From NCBI GenBank assembly GCA_965230045.1, contig OZ245940.1:2356001-2420000 (forward strand): a stretch of 64,000 nucleotides of DNA, given 5' to 3'. Made by a program: the position numbers and the translations under genes. The notes beneath the pieces are model-generated. The model was given only the letters and a program-made list of their open reading frames with translations, did not search any database and had not been told where the DNA came from. Positions within the stretch are counted from its first letter, which is position 1. The number at the start of each line of letters is the position of its first letter. Source of the stretch: G963662905 sp965230045 (GTDB lineage: Bacteria > Bacteroidota > Bacteroidia > Bacteroidales > WRLA01). Below are positions 26,327 through 34,545 of this stretch, in pieces.

Positions 26327-28537
26327 ATGCATTCAAAGCAAAAAAACATTAACCGACACAAGAAATACGATAAAGTAGCGATCAGTATCCAATCGCAGAA
26401 ATTACTGAACACATTACTTGAAGAGAATCCAAAACTTGCTGAAATATTGCATAAATCCGAGACCAAAACCGAAGCACTTTTGGGTATCCGGGAATGGGTT
26501 CTGGATTTTTTGAAACCAAGAGAAACTGCATACAAATACTATAAAAGGGAAATCCAGGGGCGCAAAGCACTGGATAATATCAATTGGCAGGAAGTGGCGG
26601 CCATCAGGATACTTGATTATATCGACAATACCGGCCGGGAATTTGTTGATTTGAACCGTCGCGGAAAAATTACTATATCGCATCCTTTCCGTTTGCTTTG
26701 GATGGCCGTTAAAACCGGTACCGGTGGCGGCGAATTTGACTTTTTTATTGATATGCTGGAGCTTTTCCGTCAGTTCAACGGAAAAACTATGCGCATGATC
26801 CCCGATCAGAAAAAAGTCAGGGAATGGATGGAACGCCATCCTTCGGGACTTGATCCGGAAATCGTGCATGTGCGCGAGCAAAACCGCAACAGGATTTTAA
26901 ATGTGATTATAAAACGTATTGACTCGGGCGATATCAACAATCATCGTTATCAGTTTGAAGAAGGATTGTCGCAGGAGCAGAAATTTTTACGTGCCCTGGA
27001 ATGGTGGACAGAAAGTAAATTCCACTTGCAGTTTGCTATTCGCGAGCCGGAATTGCTGAATGAAATGCTGGACCATTCTCTGGAAAGTAAAACTATGGAA
27101 ATCCTGCATGAAGCCGTGGAAGCGGGAATCCCGATTTTTATCAATCCCTATTATCTTTCACTGCTTGATACGCGTGTCAATACAAAATACATTGGTGCGG
27201 ATCTGGCGATTCGCGATTATGTGCTGTACAGCAAGCAGTTGGTCAGTGAGTTTGGTTATATCACGGCATGGGAAAAAGAAGATATCGTAGAGCCGGGCAA
27301 GCCCAATGCGGCCGGTTGGATTTTGCCTTCAAACCACAGCCTGCACCGTCGTTATCCAGAAGTTGCTATTTTAATTCCGGATACGGTTGGACGTGCCTGT
27401 GGCGGACTTTGTGTTTCCTGCCAGAGGATGTACGATTTTCAGAACGGACATCTGAACTTTAACCTGAACAAGCTCAAACCACGCGAAACCTGGCCGCATA
27501 AACTGCAGCGCCTGATGGATTATTTTGAGGAAGATGCGCAGCTGCGCGATATCCTGATTACCGGTGGCGATGCGCTTATGAGCTCAGATGCTTCCCTGAA
27601 AAAAATCCTGGATGAGGTTTATAATATGGCCTGCGAGAAAATTGAGCAAAATAAACATCGTGCTGATGGACAAAAATATGCAGAAATGCTGCGCGTGCGC
27701 CTCGGGACCCGTTTGCCGGTGTATTTGCCGCAACGTATAACAGACAGCCTGATTCAGGTTTTGAAAGAGTTTAAAGAGAAAGCCAGCGCAATTGGGTTCA
27801 AGCAGTTTGTGATCCAAACCCATGTGCAAACATCTATGGAAATTACGCCAGGAGCAGCCGAAGGTATCCGTAAACTTCTGAGTGCAGGTTGGATTGTGTC
27901 CAATCAGGTGGTTTTTACTGCGGCTTCTGCCCGACGTGGCCATATTGCTAAATTGCGTAAGGTGCTGAATGATCTCGGCGTGATGCCTTATTATACTTTT
28001 TCTGTGAAAGGCTATAAGGAAAATTACCACAATTTCGCTACTAATGCGCGCATCGTTCAGGAGCAGATTGAAGAAAAAATTATTGGCCTGATCGATCATA
28101 AATACGACGAAAGGATTCATTCCTTCCCTGAAGATGCTGAAAATATGGTGGAAAATATCCGAAAGCTGCGCGAAGAAGCAAACCTTCCATTCCTGTCTTC
28201 CGACCGCTCCGTTTTGAATATGCCCGGAGTAGGAAAAAGCCTGACATACAGAACTATTGGCCTTACACGGAAAGGCCGCAGGATTCTGGAATTTGACCAT
28301 GATCATACACGCTCACACAGCCCGATTATCGAAAAAATGGGAAAAGTCTCAATTCTCGAATCCAAAACCATGTGGGCTTTCCTGCAACAGCTCGTTGCAA
28401 TGGGCGAAAACCCGGAGGATTATCAGGGACTTTTTGGTTACACAATCGGAGAAACCGAACCGCGACAGGCTATTTACGAGTATCCTGATTATGATTTCAA
28501 AATTACCGATGAAATGACTAATCTCGAAATCGACTAA
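26327..28537 (+). CDS. KamA-family radical SAM protein (lysine 2,3-aminomutase-like), 736 aa
   Basis: The radical SAM cluster motif is CGGLCVSC (CX3CX2C), near residue 360. The surrounding ILIPDTVGRACGG and DILITGGDAL segments are those of the lysine 2,3-aminomutase group. NMPGVGK near residue 635 is in the place of the PGGGGK motif whose Lys holds pyridoxal phosphate in KamA, so both cofactors may be present. KamA itself is about 420 residues; this protein has about 300 additional N-terminal residues of helical, charged sequence without a recognised domain. The reaction is probably a radical amino-acid 1,2-shift, but the substrate is unknown. It stands alone, with its own promoter (26148) and terminator (28560). 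Confidence 0.85.
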   Translation: MHSKQKNINRHKKYDKVAISIQSQKLLNTLLEENPKLAEILHKSETKTEALLGIREWVLDFLKPRETAYKYYKREIQGRKALDNINWQEVAAIRILDYIDNTGREFVDLNRRGKITISHPFRLLWMAVKTGTGGGEFDFFIDMLELFRQFNGKTMRMIPDQKKVREWMERHPSGLDPEIVHVREQNRNRILNVIIKRIDSGDINNHRYQFEEGLSQEQKFLRALEWWTESKFHLQFAIREPELLNEMLDHSLESKTMEILHEAVEAGIPIFINPYYLSLLDTRVNTKYIGADLAIRDYVLYSKQLVSEFGYITAWEKEDIVEPGKPNAAGWILPSNHSLHRRYPEVAILIPDTVGRACGGLCVSCQRMYDFQNGHLNFNLNKLKPRETWPHKLQRLMDYFEEDAQLRDILITGGDALMSSDASLKKILDEVYNMACEKIEQNKHRADGQKYAEMLRVRLGTRLPVYLPQRITDSLIQVLKEFKEKASAIGFKQFVIQTHVQTSMEITPGAAEGIRKLLSAGWIVSNQVVFTAASARRGHIAKLRKVLNDLGVMPYYTFSVKGYKENYHNFATNARIVQEQIEEKIIGLIDHKYDERIHSFPEDAENMVENIRKLREEANLPFLSSDRSVLNMPGVGKSLTYRTIGLTRKGRRILEFDHDHTRSHSPIIEKMGKVSILESKTMWAFLQQLVAMGENPEDYQGLFGYTIGETEPRQAIYEYPDYDFKITDEMTNLEID

Positions 28538-28559
28538 AGTTCATCTCCGGAAAATAAAG

Positions 28560-28581
28560 CCTGCTTTCGAGCGGGTTTTTT
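28560..28581 (+). terminator. Intrinsic terminator of the KamA-family gene
   Basis: CCTGCT, loop TTCG, AGCGGG (one T-G pair) and six T residues, 22 bp after the stop. Confidence 0.75.
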
Positions 28582-28650
28582 ATGGATCGTTTGCTTTCCT
28601 GATTTTATTTTTCCAAAAAGAAAAATCCCAATGCTGGTATTATTGTGATT

Positions 28651-28734
28651 TTTGCGATTCAAACCGCAAATTTTATATAAATATTGCGATTGAATTCGCA
28701 AAATATAATAAAATTCTGCGAATACAACCGCAAA
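28651..28734 (+). repeat. Array 1: three palindromes at 32-bp spacing upstream of the ATPase gene
   Basis: Units at 28651-28670, 28683-28702 and 28715-28734, each a version of TTTGCG-N8-CGCAAA (TTTGCG, ATTGCG and TCTGCG on the left; CGCAAA each time on the right). The start-to-start distance is exactly 32 bp, close to three helical turns, so the sites face the same side of the DNA. The promoter -7 element of the ATPase gene begins six bases after the third unit, which suits an operator. A sister array lies downstream of the gene at 30282-30365. Confidence 0.85.
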
Positions 28735-28739
28735 TTTTT

Positions 28740-28747
28740 TATATTTG
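28740..28747 (+). promoter_or_regulatory. -7 promoter element of the ATPase gene
   Basis: TATATTTG matches TAnnTTTG, 25 bp before the ATG at 28773. The palindrome array covers the -33 region, so a protein bound there would block or steer polymerase. Confidence 0.5.
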
Positions 28748-28772
28748 TTGAGCAGAGCTTAATATTTTGCAT

Positions 28773-29906
28773 ATGATTCGACGAAAACTTGAAGAATTAA
28801 TTAAAGCGGATCTTTTTAAAGGAAAAGCCATAATCCTATTTGGTGCCCGGCAAACCGGAAAAACTACCCTCCTGAAAAAGCTCTTTCAGGATACAGACGA
28901 TCTTCTTTGGCTGAGCGGAGATGAACCGGATACCCATCAGATTTTTGAACGACCTACATCAACGGAATTGAAATATTTTTTCGCAAATAAAAAGATTGTG
29001 GTTATTGACGAAGCGCAGCGTATTGAGGATATTGGGATAAAATTAAAATTGATTACGGATTATATCCCTGAAATACAGTTGGTGGCGACCGGTTCATCGT
29101 CTTTTGAGCTGGCCAATAATATCAATGAACCTTTAACGGGCAGGAAATGGGAACATCAGCTTTACCCTCTTTCTTTTAGTGAAATGGTGAACCATCATGG
29201 TATGCTTGAAGAGAAAAGGCTCCTGAAGCACCGCCTGATCTTTGGGTCTTACCCGGAAGTAGTAATGAACCCCGGTAACGAAAGCCGGATTTTGAACCTG
29301 ATTGCCGACAGCTATCTGTATAAAGATATTCTGCAATGGGAATACATTAAGAAATCCGATAAACTGCTGAAATTACTAAAAGCCCTTGCCTATCAGTTAG
29401 GTAATCAGGTGTCGTATAATGAATTGGGAAATCTTTTGGGGATTGATAATGAGACTGTTGAAAAGTACATTATGCTCCTGGAACAGACCTTTATTATTTT
29501 CAGGTTAACATCACTAAGCAGGAATTTGCGTAATGAATTAAAAAAAAGCCGGAAAATTTATTTTCATGATAACGGTATCCGCAATGCCTTGATCAACGAT
29601 TTTCGTTTTCCGGACCAACGAACCGATATTGGAGCTTTGTGGGAGAATTATATGATCAGTGAACGCTATAAACATATGAAATATAAATCCTGGTGGAACA
29701 ATAATTATTTTTGGAGAACGCACGCACAGCAGGAAATTGATTATGTGGAAGATCGTGATGGTCAGCTTTTTGCCTATGAATTCAAATGGAATCCAAAGAA
29801 AAAAGCAAAATTACCTGCTTCATTTTCAAAAGCATATCCCAACCATAGCTTTGAAGTGATTACTCCTGAAAATTTTGAAGGTTTTATTATGGATTTTGAA
29901 GATTAA
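28773..29906 (+). CDS. AAA_14/DUF4143-type ATPase (377 aa)
   Basis: N-terminal ATPase domain: Walker A GARQTGKTT near residue 24, Walker B VVIDEAQR near 80, and sensor segment VATGSSSFEL. The C-terminal half has the DUF4143 pattern: a helix-turn-helix-like segment (SYNELGNLLGIDNETVEKYIMLLEQ), then YFHDNGIRNALI, GALWENYMISE and a nuclease-like strand THAQQEIDYVED...YEFKWN, which resembles a PD-(D/E)XK fold (Asp, then ExK). The ATG at 28773 is used; an in-frame TTG at 28767 is less likely. Family function is not established; members are common, variable in copy number and often taken to be mobile or defence-related. It is bracketed by two palindrome arrays in direct orientation, and a MITE has inserted 35 bp after its stop codon. 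Base composition is AT-rich like its flanks. Confidence 0.85.
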   Translation: MIRRKLEELIKADLFKGKAIILFGARQTGKTTLLKKLFQDTDDLLWLSGDEPDTHQIFERPTSTELKYFFANKKIVVIDEAQRIEDIGIKLKLITDYIPEIQLVATGSSSFELANNINEPLTGRKWEHQLYPLSFSEMVNHHGMLEEKRLLKHRLIFGSYPEVVMNPGNESRILNLIADSYLYKDILQWEYIKKSDKLLKLLKALAYQLGNQVSYNELGNLLGIDNETVEKYIMLLEQTFIIFRLTSLSRNLRNELKKSRKIYFHDNGIRNALINDFRFPDQRTDIGALWENYMISERYKHMKYKSWWNNNYFWRTHAQQEIDYVEDRDGQLFAYEFKWNPKKKAKLPASFSKAYPNHSFEVITPENFEGFIMDFED

Positions 29907-29941
29907 AAAGAGATTTTTCTTTTGGGGAATTATGATTTTTG

Positions 29942-30277
29942 GGTTCTACTAGGAATTTCGTGGGTAACAATAATGTTTGAAAATAATATGGAGATATTTA
30001 TTAATAAACTATTGATCCTTAACGGATTCCTCCCTTCACAAAGCCTTAATCCCTTCGTTTGGCTTTGTTTCGGTCGGAATGACGCTGTTTATTAGGTGTT
30101 TAAGGCAAATGCGGCGAGGACACAATAGTATATTTTAAAGAAGTCCTCGCCGCATTTGCCTCCTGACTTCATAAAAACTCGTCATTCCGACAAAGTTTTC
30201 CGAAGAATGAGGAAACTTTGGAGGAATCTGTTTGAAATAGCATTCTAATTTCTTTCCACGAAATTCCGTGTAGAGCC
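29942..30277. mobile_element. MITE-like palindromic element, family 1 copy 2, with 8-bp target duplication
   Basis: 336 bp with the same GGTTCTAC-type inverted termini and nested palindromes as 9637-9986; the apical stem GGCAAATGCGGCGAGGAC at 30104-30121 pairs with 30143-30160. A perfect 8-bp target duplication, GATTTTTG, is at 29934-29941 and 30278-30285. The duplicated sequence is the left edge of palindrome array 2, so the insertion is younger than that array. Confidence 0.88.
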
Positions 30278-30281
30278 GATT

Positions 30282-30365
30282 TTTGCGATCCAAACCGCAA
30301 ATTTTATATGAATTCTGCGATTACATTCGCAAAATTCAATTAAATTATGCGAATACAATCGCAAT
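30282..30365 (+). repeat. Array 2: three palindromes at 32-bp spacing downstream of the ATPase gene
   Basis: Units at 30282-30301, 30314-30333 and 30346-30365 follow TTTGCG-N8-CGCAAA with small changes, in the same orientation and with the same 32-bp period as array 1. The surrounding sequence (GATTTTTGCGAT ... ATTTTATAT) is also shared, so the two arrays form a direct repeat of about 90 bp around the ATPase gene. No TAnnTTTG element or gene follows this copy; the next gene runs toward it. Confidence 0.85.
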
Positions 30366-30392
30366 ATTCTTGTTGTTCGGATTTGACCATGT

Positions 30393-31145
30393 TTAATAAA
30401 ACTGCATTCTGTAGTAAAATTCATTACGTTTTTCATCGTAAAATAAATACACCATTCCGTCATCCATCCATCGAATACCGGCTTCTTCTTCACTGTCGAT
30501 GGCCAGGAAAATAGGCATGACATTGCCCTCAATAACAGGTGTTTCATCGCCCTGTATCCATTTTGGATAACCAAAAAGTGCGCTGCCAATTTCCTGTTTG
30601 ATGCCTAGTTCCATGCAGGCTTTTTGATAATATTTCCATGGGGCATCAGGAAAGCTTCGGGCTGCAATTTTTGAAAGACGTGGCGAAATTCTGTGTAAGC
30701 CTTCCCAATCGGGTAATGATTTTCCATGATGATAGCGGATATGGCAAAAATTATCGCCATCATAACCGTAAGGTGGTTCAATTTCCAAAAAATCCATTAC
30801 ATCAATGTCGTCATAGGTTTTTACCAGCCAGCCCTCATCTTCATGCCGGCTGCAAAAGCAATGTGGGCATTTATAAAACTGGATCATCAGAATGTCATCA
30901 GGCAAGTAGATCTTGTCAGGATTGGAAGCGCCAATTTGAAGGATAAATTCCAATGCCTGGCCACATCCTTCACAAAGCGGCCATTCTTCACCTTCTTCAA
31001 AATAGGGATGGCCTTTGAAATGCGACAGCAAATTAGAATTTTCGTAGGTGAATTTTTTACTTTTATAAGGCTCAATCCGAACTTGTGGTTTTAGTAATTT
31101 GCTGAGCTCATCGATATAAAGCTGAAGCAGTTCTTCGTGCGTCAT
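30393..31145 (-). CDS. DUF1963 (YwqG-like) protein, 250 aa
   Basis: Cytoplasmic, no signal peptide. The family is suggested by SHFKGHPYFEEGEEWPLCEGCGQALEFILQI (small separate motifs: a PxFxxGExWP turn, CxxCGQ, and a strand LEFILQI), and by YKCPHCFC with further Cys/His. CEGC and CPHC could bind one zinc. YwqG-like proteins have no settled biochemical role. The start overlaps the stop of the upstream gene by four bases (ATGA), so the pair is translationally coupled. Confidence 0.7.
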   Translation of the reverse strand: MTHEELLQLYIDELSKLLKPQVRIEPYKSKKFTYENSNLLSHFKGHPYFEEGEEWPLCEGCGQALEFILQIGASNPDKIYLPDDILMIQFYKCPHCFCSRHEDEGWLVKTYDDIDVMDFLEIEPPYGYDGDNFCHIRYHHGKSLPDWEGLHRISPRLSKIAARSFPDAPWKYYQKACMELGIKQEIGSALFGYPKWIQGDETPVIEGNVMPIFLAIDSEEEAGIRWMDDGMVYLFYDEKRNEFYYRMQFY

Positions 31146-31897
31146 AGCAGCAGGAGTTTTGAATTTTTACTTTTTGCTGCTTTTAGAATGGTCTCACCAA
31201 AAAAGCCTGATTTTTCATATTCAGGATGCAAAACGCTTTGAAGGAGATCATTTTGCCCCTTATTCTCATTCGGCCTGATGTTCTTTAGCGTACTTTTGCA
31301 TTCTTGAAATTTTCCTGAATTTCTTTGAATTTCGGCAAGCAGCACGGAGGGTTTTTCTGAAATCAGGTTTTCGAGTTTTTCCAGATTATCTTGGTACAGC
31401 ATCTCATAATTTTTCAGCAATTCCCTGATTTTAGTTTCATTGCTCAAGGCATTTCTTAAAATCCGTAAATTGCTTAGGCTCTTAATTTTAAAGATCAGGC
31501 TTAGGTATTGGCTGCTTTCGCGGCGTATGTCGTTGATGGCCCAAAGTAGGCGCAGGCGCAAATAGCTTTCCCTTTCGCGCGTATTGCCCAGTCCATCTTT
31601 GAGTAATTGAAGGTATTTTTCAATGGTTTCGGTATGCAGGGAGAAAATATCTTCATAATCAATTAAAAGATCCTTAATCATGCTTCGGGGAATACTTTTT
31701 TGATCAATATCTTCCGGCCAGAATGCGCTTTTGCACTGTTCGCACTGGGCAATCAATCCTTCATGATCGGACATGAAAAACGCATGGCTGTATCCGTCCG
31801 ACCAGCACATATCGCCAATCGGAAAAGCTTCCGGCCGGAGCAGGATTTCGTTTTGGCAAAAAGGACAGTCGATCCGTTCAAAATAGTATGTGGTCAT
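31142..31897 (-). CDS. Uncharacterised protein with an N-terminal zinc-ribbon-like motif
   Basis: About 251 residues. The N terminus has CPFCQNE and, about 45 residues on, CEQCKSAFW, a CxxC pair of pairs like a zinc ribbon. The rest is helical and Leu-rich with a repeat-like character (LRLRLLWAINDIRR, LRILRNALS, LEKLENLISEKPSVLLAEIQRNSG), perhaps TPR-like. I do not recognise the family. An in-frame start at 32074 is rejected: a good promoter lies at 31941-31970, downstream of that codon, and the extra residues are uncharacteristic. It is coupled to the DUF1963 gene by a four-base overlap, so the two products probably act together. Both carry CxxC pairs. Confidence 0.65.
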   Translation of the reverse strand: MTTYYFERIDCPFCQNEILLRPEAFPIGDMCWSDGYSHAFFMSDHEGLIAQCEQCKSAFWPEDIDQKSIPRSMIKDLLIDYEDIFSLHTETIEKYLQLLKDGLGNTRERESYLRLRLLWAINDIRRESSQYLSLIFKIKSLSNLRILRNALSNETKIRELLKNYEMLYQDNLEKLENLISEKPSVLLAEIQRNSGKFQECKSTLKNIRPNENKGQNDLLQSVLHPEYEKSGFFGETILKAAKSKNSKLLLL

Positions 31898-31940
31898 AGC
31901 AGTGGGGCTTTTTGGTTCTATACACTTAATTCCATAACTA

Positions 31941-31970
31941 CAAAGGTAAGGAAACAAAGCATCATCACAA
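31941..31970 (-). promoter_or_regulatory. Promoter of the zinc-ribbon/DUF1963 operon
   Basis: On the minus strand, TTG at 31970-31968, a 19-bp spacer and TACCTTTG at 31948-31941. It leaves a leader of about 35 nt before the start at 31897. Confidence 0.65.
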
Positions 31971-32137
31971 TAACAATACAACCTCCGCTTATTTGCTTCT
32001 CGCATATAATTCCGATAAAGGATCGCGGCCAAAAGTAATGAACATATTTTGTTGCGCAGCCAGGACAGAATCATCGGTCAAGCACGGCTTCATGTCAAAT
32101 TGAAAATTTTCGTACATTCGAGCGCATAAATTTTTAA

Positions 32138-33916
32138 ATGAGCAGAAAGCGATACATAAGCCGGTTTTTGGTTTGGCGGAAAAAGAGCATCAGCGATAAG
32201 TATTTCCTGATTTTTCTCAGCCTCATCGTGGGCCTTTTTGCCGGTCTTTCGGCATATCTGCTCAAATCATTCGTGCATCTTATAAAAGACCTGGTGCTTA
32301 CCGGATTTCCGCATTCCGAGCAGTTATATTGGCTGATTTTACTTCCGCTTATGGGCATTGGAATTACGGTTTTGCTTATTCGTTATCTCATAAAAGACGA
32401 CACCGAACAGGGTATTCCGCGCATCCTTTATGTGATTTCCCGCTTAGATGGCCGTATGCGCTGGCATAAATATTTTTCATCTTTAATCGGGAGTTCGTTT
32501 ACTGCCGGTTTCGGAGGGAGCGTGGGGCTGGAATCCCCGATTATCGCTGCCGGAGCTTCCATGGGTTCAACCTTGGGGCAGTTTTTGCGCATCAGCTACA
32601 GCCACCGTAACCTTCTGATTGGATGTGGTGCCGCCGGTGCTATTGCATCCATCTTTACCACACCGGTTGCTGCCGTGATTTTTAGTCTTGAAGTGCTGAT
32701 GCTTGATCTTACAACCGCATCAATTATTCCTTTGCTTATTGCTTCTGTTACTGGTGCGATCACAACAAAAATGCTACTGGCCGATGAAATCCTGGTGCAT
32801 TTTAAAGTAAATCAGATTTTTGAAGTCGAGGTCTTTTATCTGTATATCCTCCTGGGCATCCTGTGCGGACTGGTTTCCCTTTATTTTCATAATGTGTATG
32901 TTTTTATCCAGGACCGCTTCCGCACGATAGTCTCTGTGCGTTATAAAGTACTGGTAGGCGGCCTGATACTCGGGCTTTTGCTTTTTCTTTTTCCACCCCT
33001 TTATGGCGAAGGTTATTCGGCGATCCGGGAAATTATCGCCGGAAATGCTGATCAGTTGATTGACAATACGATATTTTATTTTATCCGTGATTACGAATGG
33101 GTGATGATCAGCTTTTTAATCGTTTTGGTCTTGCTGAAAGTCGTAGCTACGGCCCTTACGACCGAAGCTGGCGGCATTGGCGGGATTTTCGCGCCGGCTG
33201 CCGTAAGTGGAGGTATCACTGGATATATTTTTGCCCGTGTGCTCAACGACAGCGGCCTGTTTGGGAAAGTGCATGATGTCAATTTTACCCTTGTAGGCAT
33301 GGCCGGGGTTTTGGGTGCTGTGCTGCATGCGCCGCTTACCGCGATATTTTTGATTGCCGAAATGACCAACGGTTATGAACTGATTGTTCCGCTGATGCTC
33401 ACTACCGCAGTGAGTTTTGTAACGATACGCATGTTTACCCAACACAGCCTTTTTACGATGAAACTGGCTCAAAGCGGTGATTTGATTTCGCATCATAAGG
33501 ATAAAACCGTACTGACATTGCTGAGCGTGAGCTCTTTGGTGGATAAAGACCTGATCCCGGTTTCCCCGGAAACCACACTTGGTGAACTGACGCAGGTAAT
33601 CTCGCGTTCCAAGCGTAACATTTATCCGGTTTTGCTTAAAGATGGCACTTATCTGGGCCTGGTCGATCTGGATGATGTGCGCGATGATATGTTTCAACCT
33701 GAAAAGTACGAAAATCCGGTTACGGACTATATGATTCAGGCTGATATGCATGTCTCTACCAGCGATTCCATGGAGCAGGTGATGGATAAATTTAATAAAG
33801 TAACGCACTATAATTTGCCTGTTATCGATGACGGAAAATATATTGGTTTTGTGAGCCGTGCCAATATTTTTAAAGCATACCGTCAAACCTTGCTGGATGT
33901 GAGCGTGGAAGAATAA
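32138..33916 (+). CDS. ClC-family chloride channel/transporter with CBS pair (592 aa)
   Basis: An integral membrane protein with many hydrophobic helices from residue 25 to about 435. The ClC signatures are GGSVGLESP (equivalent to GxVGxEGP), GAAGAIASIFTTPVAAVIFSLE-type region, GGIGGIFAPA (the GxFxP element) and a C-terminal APLTAIFLIAEMT. The gating/proton glutamate of antiporters is the Glu of GxEGP; it is present here as GLESP. The cytoplasmic tail holds two CBS modules (about 465-585; VSPETTLGELTQVISRSKRNIYPV and TSDSMEQVMDKFNKVTHYNLPV regions), which usually bind nucleotides and modulate gating. Whether it is a channel or a chloride/proton antiporter cannot be told. It is divergent from the preceding operon; a near-consensus TACATTCG is at 32113-32120. 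Confidence 0.9.
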   Translation: MSRKRYISRFLVWRKKSISDKYFLIFLSLIVGLFAGLSAYLLKSFVHLIKDLVLTGFPHSEQLYWLILLPLMGIGITVLLIRYLIKDDTEQGIPRILYVISRLDGRMRWHKYFSSLIGSSFTAGFGGSVGLESPIIAAGASMGSTLGQFLRISYSHRNLLIGCGAAGAIASIFTTPVAAVIFSLEVLMLDLTTASIIPLLIASVTGAITTKMLLADEILVHFKVNQIFEVEVFYLYILLGILCGLVSLYFHNVYVFIQDRFRTIVSVRYKVLVGGLILGLLLFLFPPLYGEGYSAIREIIAGNADQLIDNTIFYFIRDYEWVMISFLIVLVLLKVVATALTTEAGGIGGIFAPAAVSGGITGYIFARVLNDSGLFGKVHDVNFTLVGMAGVLGAVLHAPLTAIFLIAEMTNGYELIVPLMLTTAVSFVTIRMFTQHSLFTMKLAQSGDLISHHKDKTVLTLLSVSSLVDKDLIPVSPETTLGELTQVISRSKRNIYPVLLKDGTYLGLVDLDDVRDDMFQPEKYENPVTDYMIQADMHVSTSDSMEQVMDKFNKVTHYNLPVIDDGKYIGFVSRANIFKAYRQTLLDVSVEE

Positions 33917-33936
33917 AAATCCCCTGCTGTTTTTCT

Positions 33937-33944
33937 TATCTTTG
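33937..33944 (+). promoter_or_regulatory. -7 promoter element of the heptose operon
   Basis: TATCTTTG matches TAnnTTTG, 19 bp before the ATG at 33964. No good -33 element is seen. Confidence 0.45.
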
Positions 33945-33963
33945 CCTGCGAAAAAACAAGATT

Positions 33964-34545
33964 ATGATCAATTTAAAAGATAAGATTTCCCAATCTATTG
34001 ATGTTAAAACGAAAATAGCTGAAGATGACAAGTTGCTGAATGCAATAGAGAAAGCAGCCTTGACTTGCGTAAAAACACTGGAAGCCGATGGCAAAGTGCT
34101 TTTTTGCGGCAATGGTGGGAGTGCAGCAGACGCGCAGCACCTGGCCGCAGAACTGAGCGGACGGTTTTATTTCGATCGTGAACCGCTTTTTGCTGAAGCA
34201 CTCCATGTCAATACAAGTTATATCACGGCAGTAGCCAATGATTATTCATACGATGAAGTTTTTGCCCGCCTCACCAAAGCCAAAGCCCGCAAAGGTGATG
34301 TGCTTATTGGCTTGAGTACCAGTGGTAACTCAACAAATATCATTCGTGCTTTTGAAGAAGCGCACAGAAAAGGCGCAATTTGTATCGGTATGACCGGCCA
34401 AAGCGGTGGCAAAATGAAAGATCATTGCGATTTGCTGATCAATGTGCCATCCGATGATACCCCACGTATTCAGGAAGCTCATATACTGATCGGCCATATT
34501 ATTTGCGAGATTGTTGAAAATCAAATATTTGCTGATAATGCTTAA
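33964..34545 (+). CDS. gmhA: Phosphoheptose isomerase (sedoheptulose 7-phosphate isomerase)
   Basis: 193 residues, the family's usual length. A SIS domain with the phosphate-binding motif GNGGSAADAQHLAAELSGR near residue 49 and GLSTSGNSTN near 118. GmhA turns sedoheptulose 7-phosphate into D-glycero-D-manno-heptose 7-phosphate, the first step in making activated heptose for lipopolysaccharide or surface glycans. It is the first gene of a three-gene run; the next ATG lies inside its last codons (8-bp overlap), which indicates coupled translation. Confidence 0.92.
   Translation: MINLKDKISQSIDVKTKIAEDDKLLNAIEKAALTCVKTLEADGKVLFCGNGGSAADAQHLAAELSGRFYFDREPLFAEALHVNTSYITAVANDYSYDEVFARLTKAKARKGDVLIGLSTSGNSTNIIRAFEEAHRKGAICIGMTGQSGGKMKDHCDLLINVPSDDTPRIQEAHILIGHIICEIVENQIFADNA

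Noticed and set aside
27584..28306. Minus-strand open frame of 240 codons
   Set aside because: It is fully inside the KamA-family gene on the other strand, which has clear family motifs; the antisense frame has none.
28651..30365. CRISPR-like array near the ATPase
   Set aside because: There are only three units per array, the 20-bp units are palindromic with 12-bp AT-rich gaps, and there are no spacers or cas genes.
31898..32074. N-terminal extension of the zinc-ribbon protein
   Set aside because: The promoter at 31941-31970 lies within it and the short form begins just before the CPFC motif.
33116..33886. Minus-strand open frame of 256 codons
   Set aside because: It is antisense to the ClC gene, His-rich from complementary codons, with no domain.
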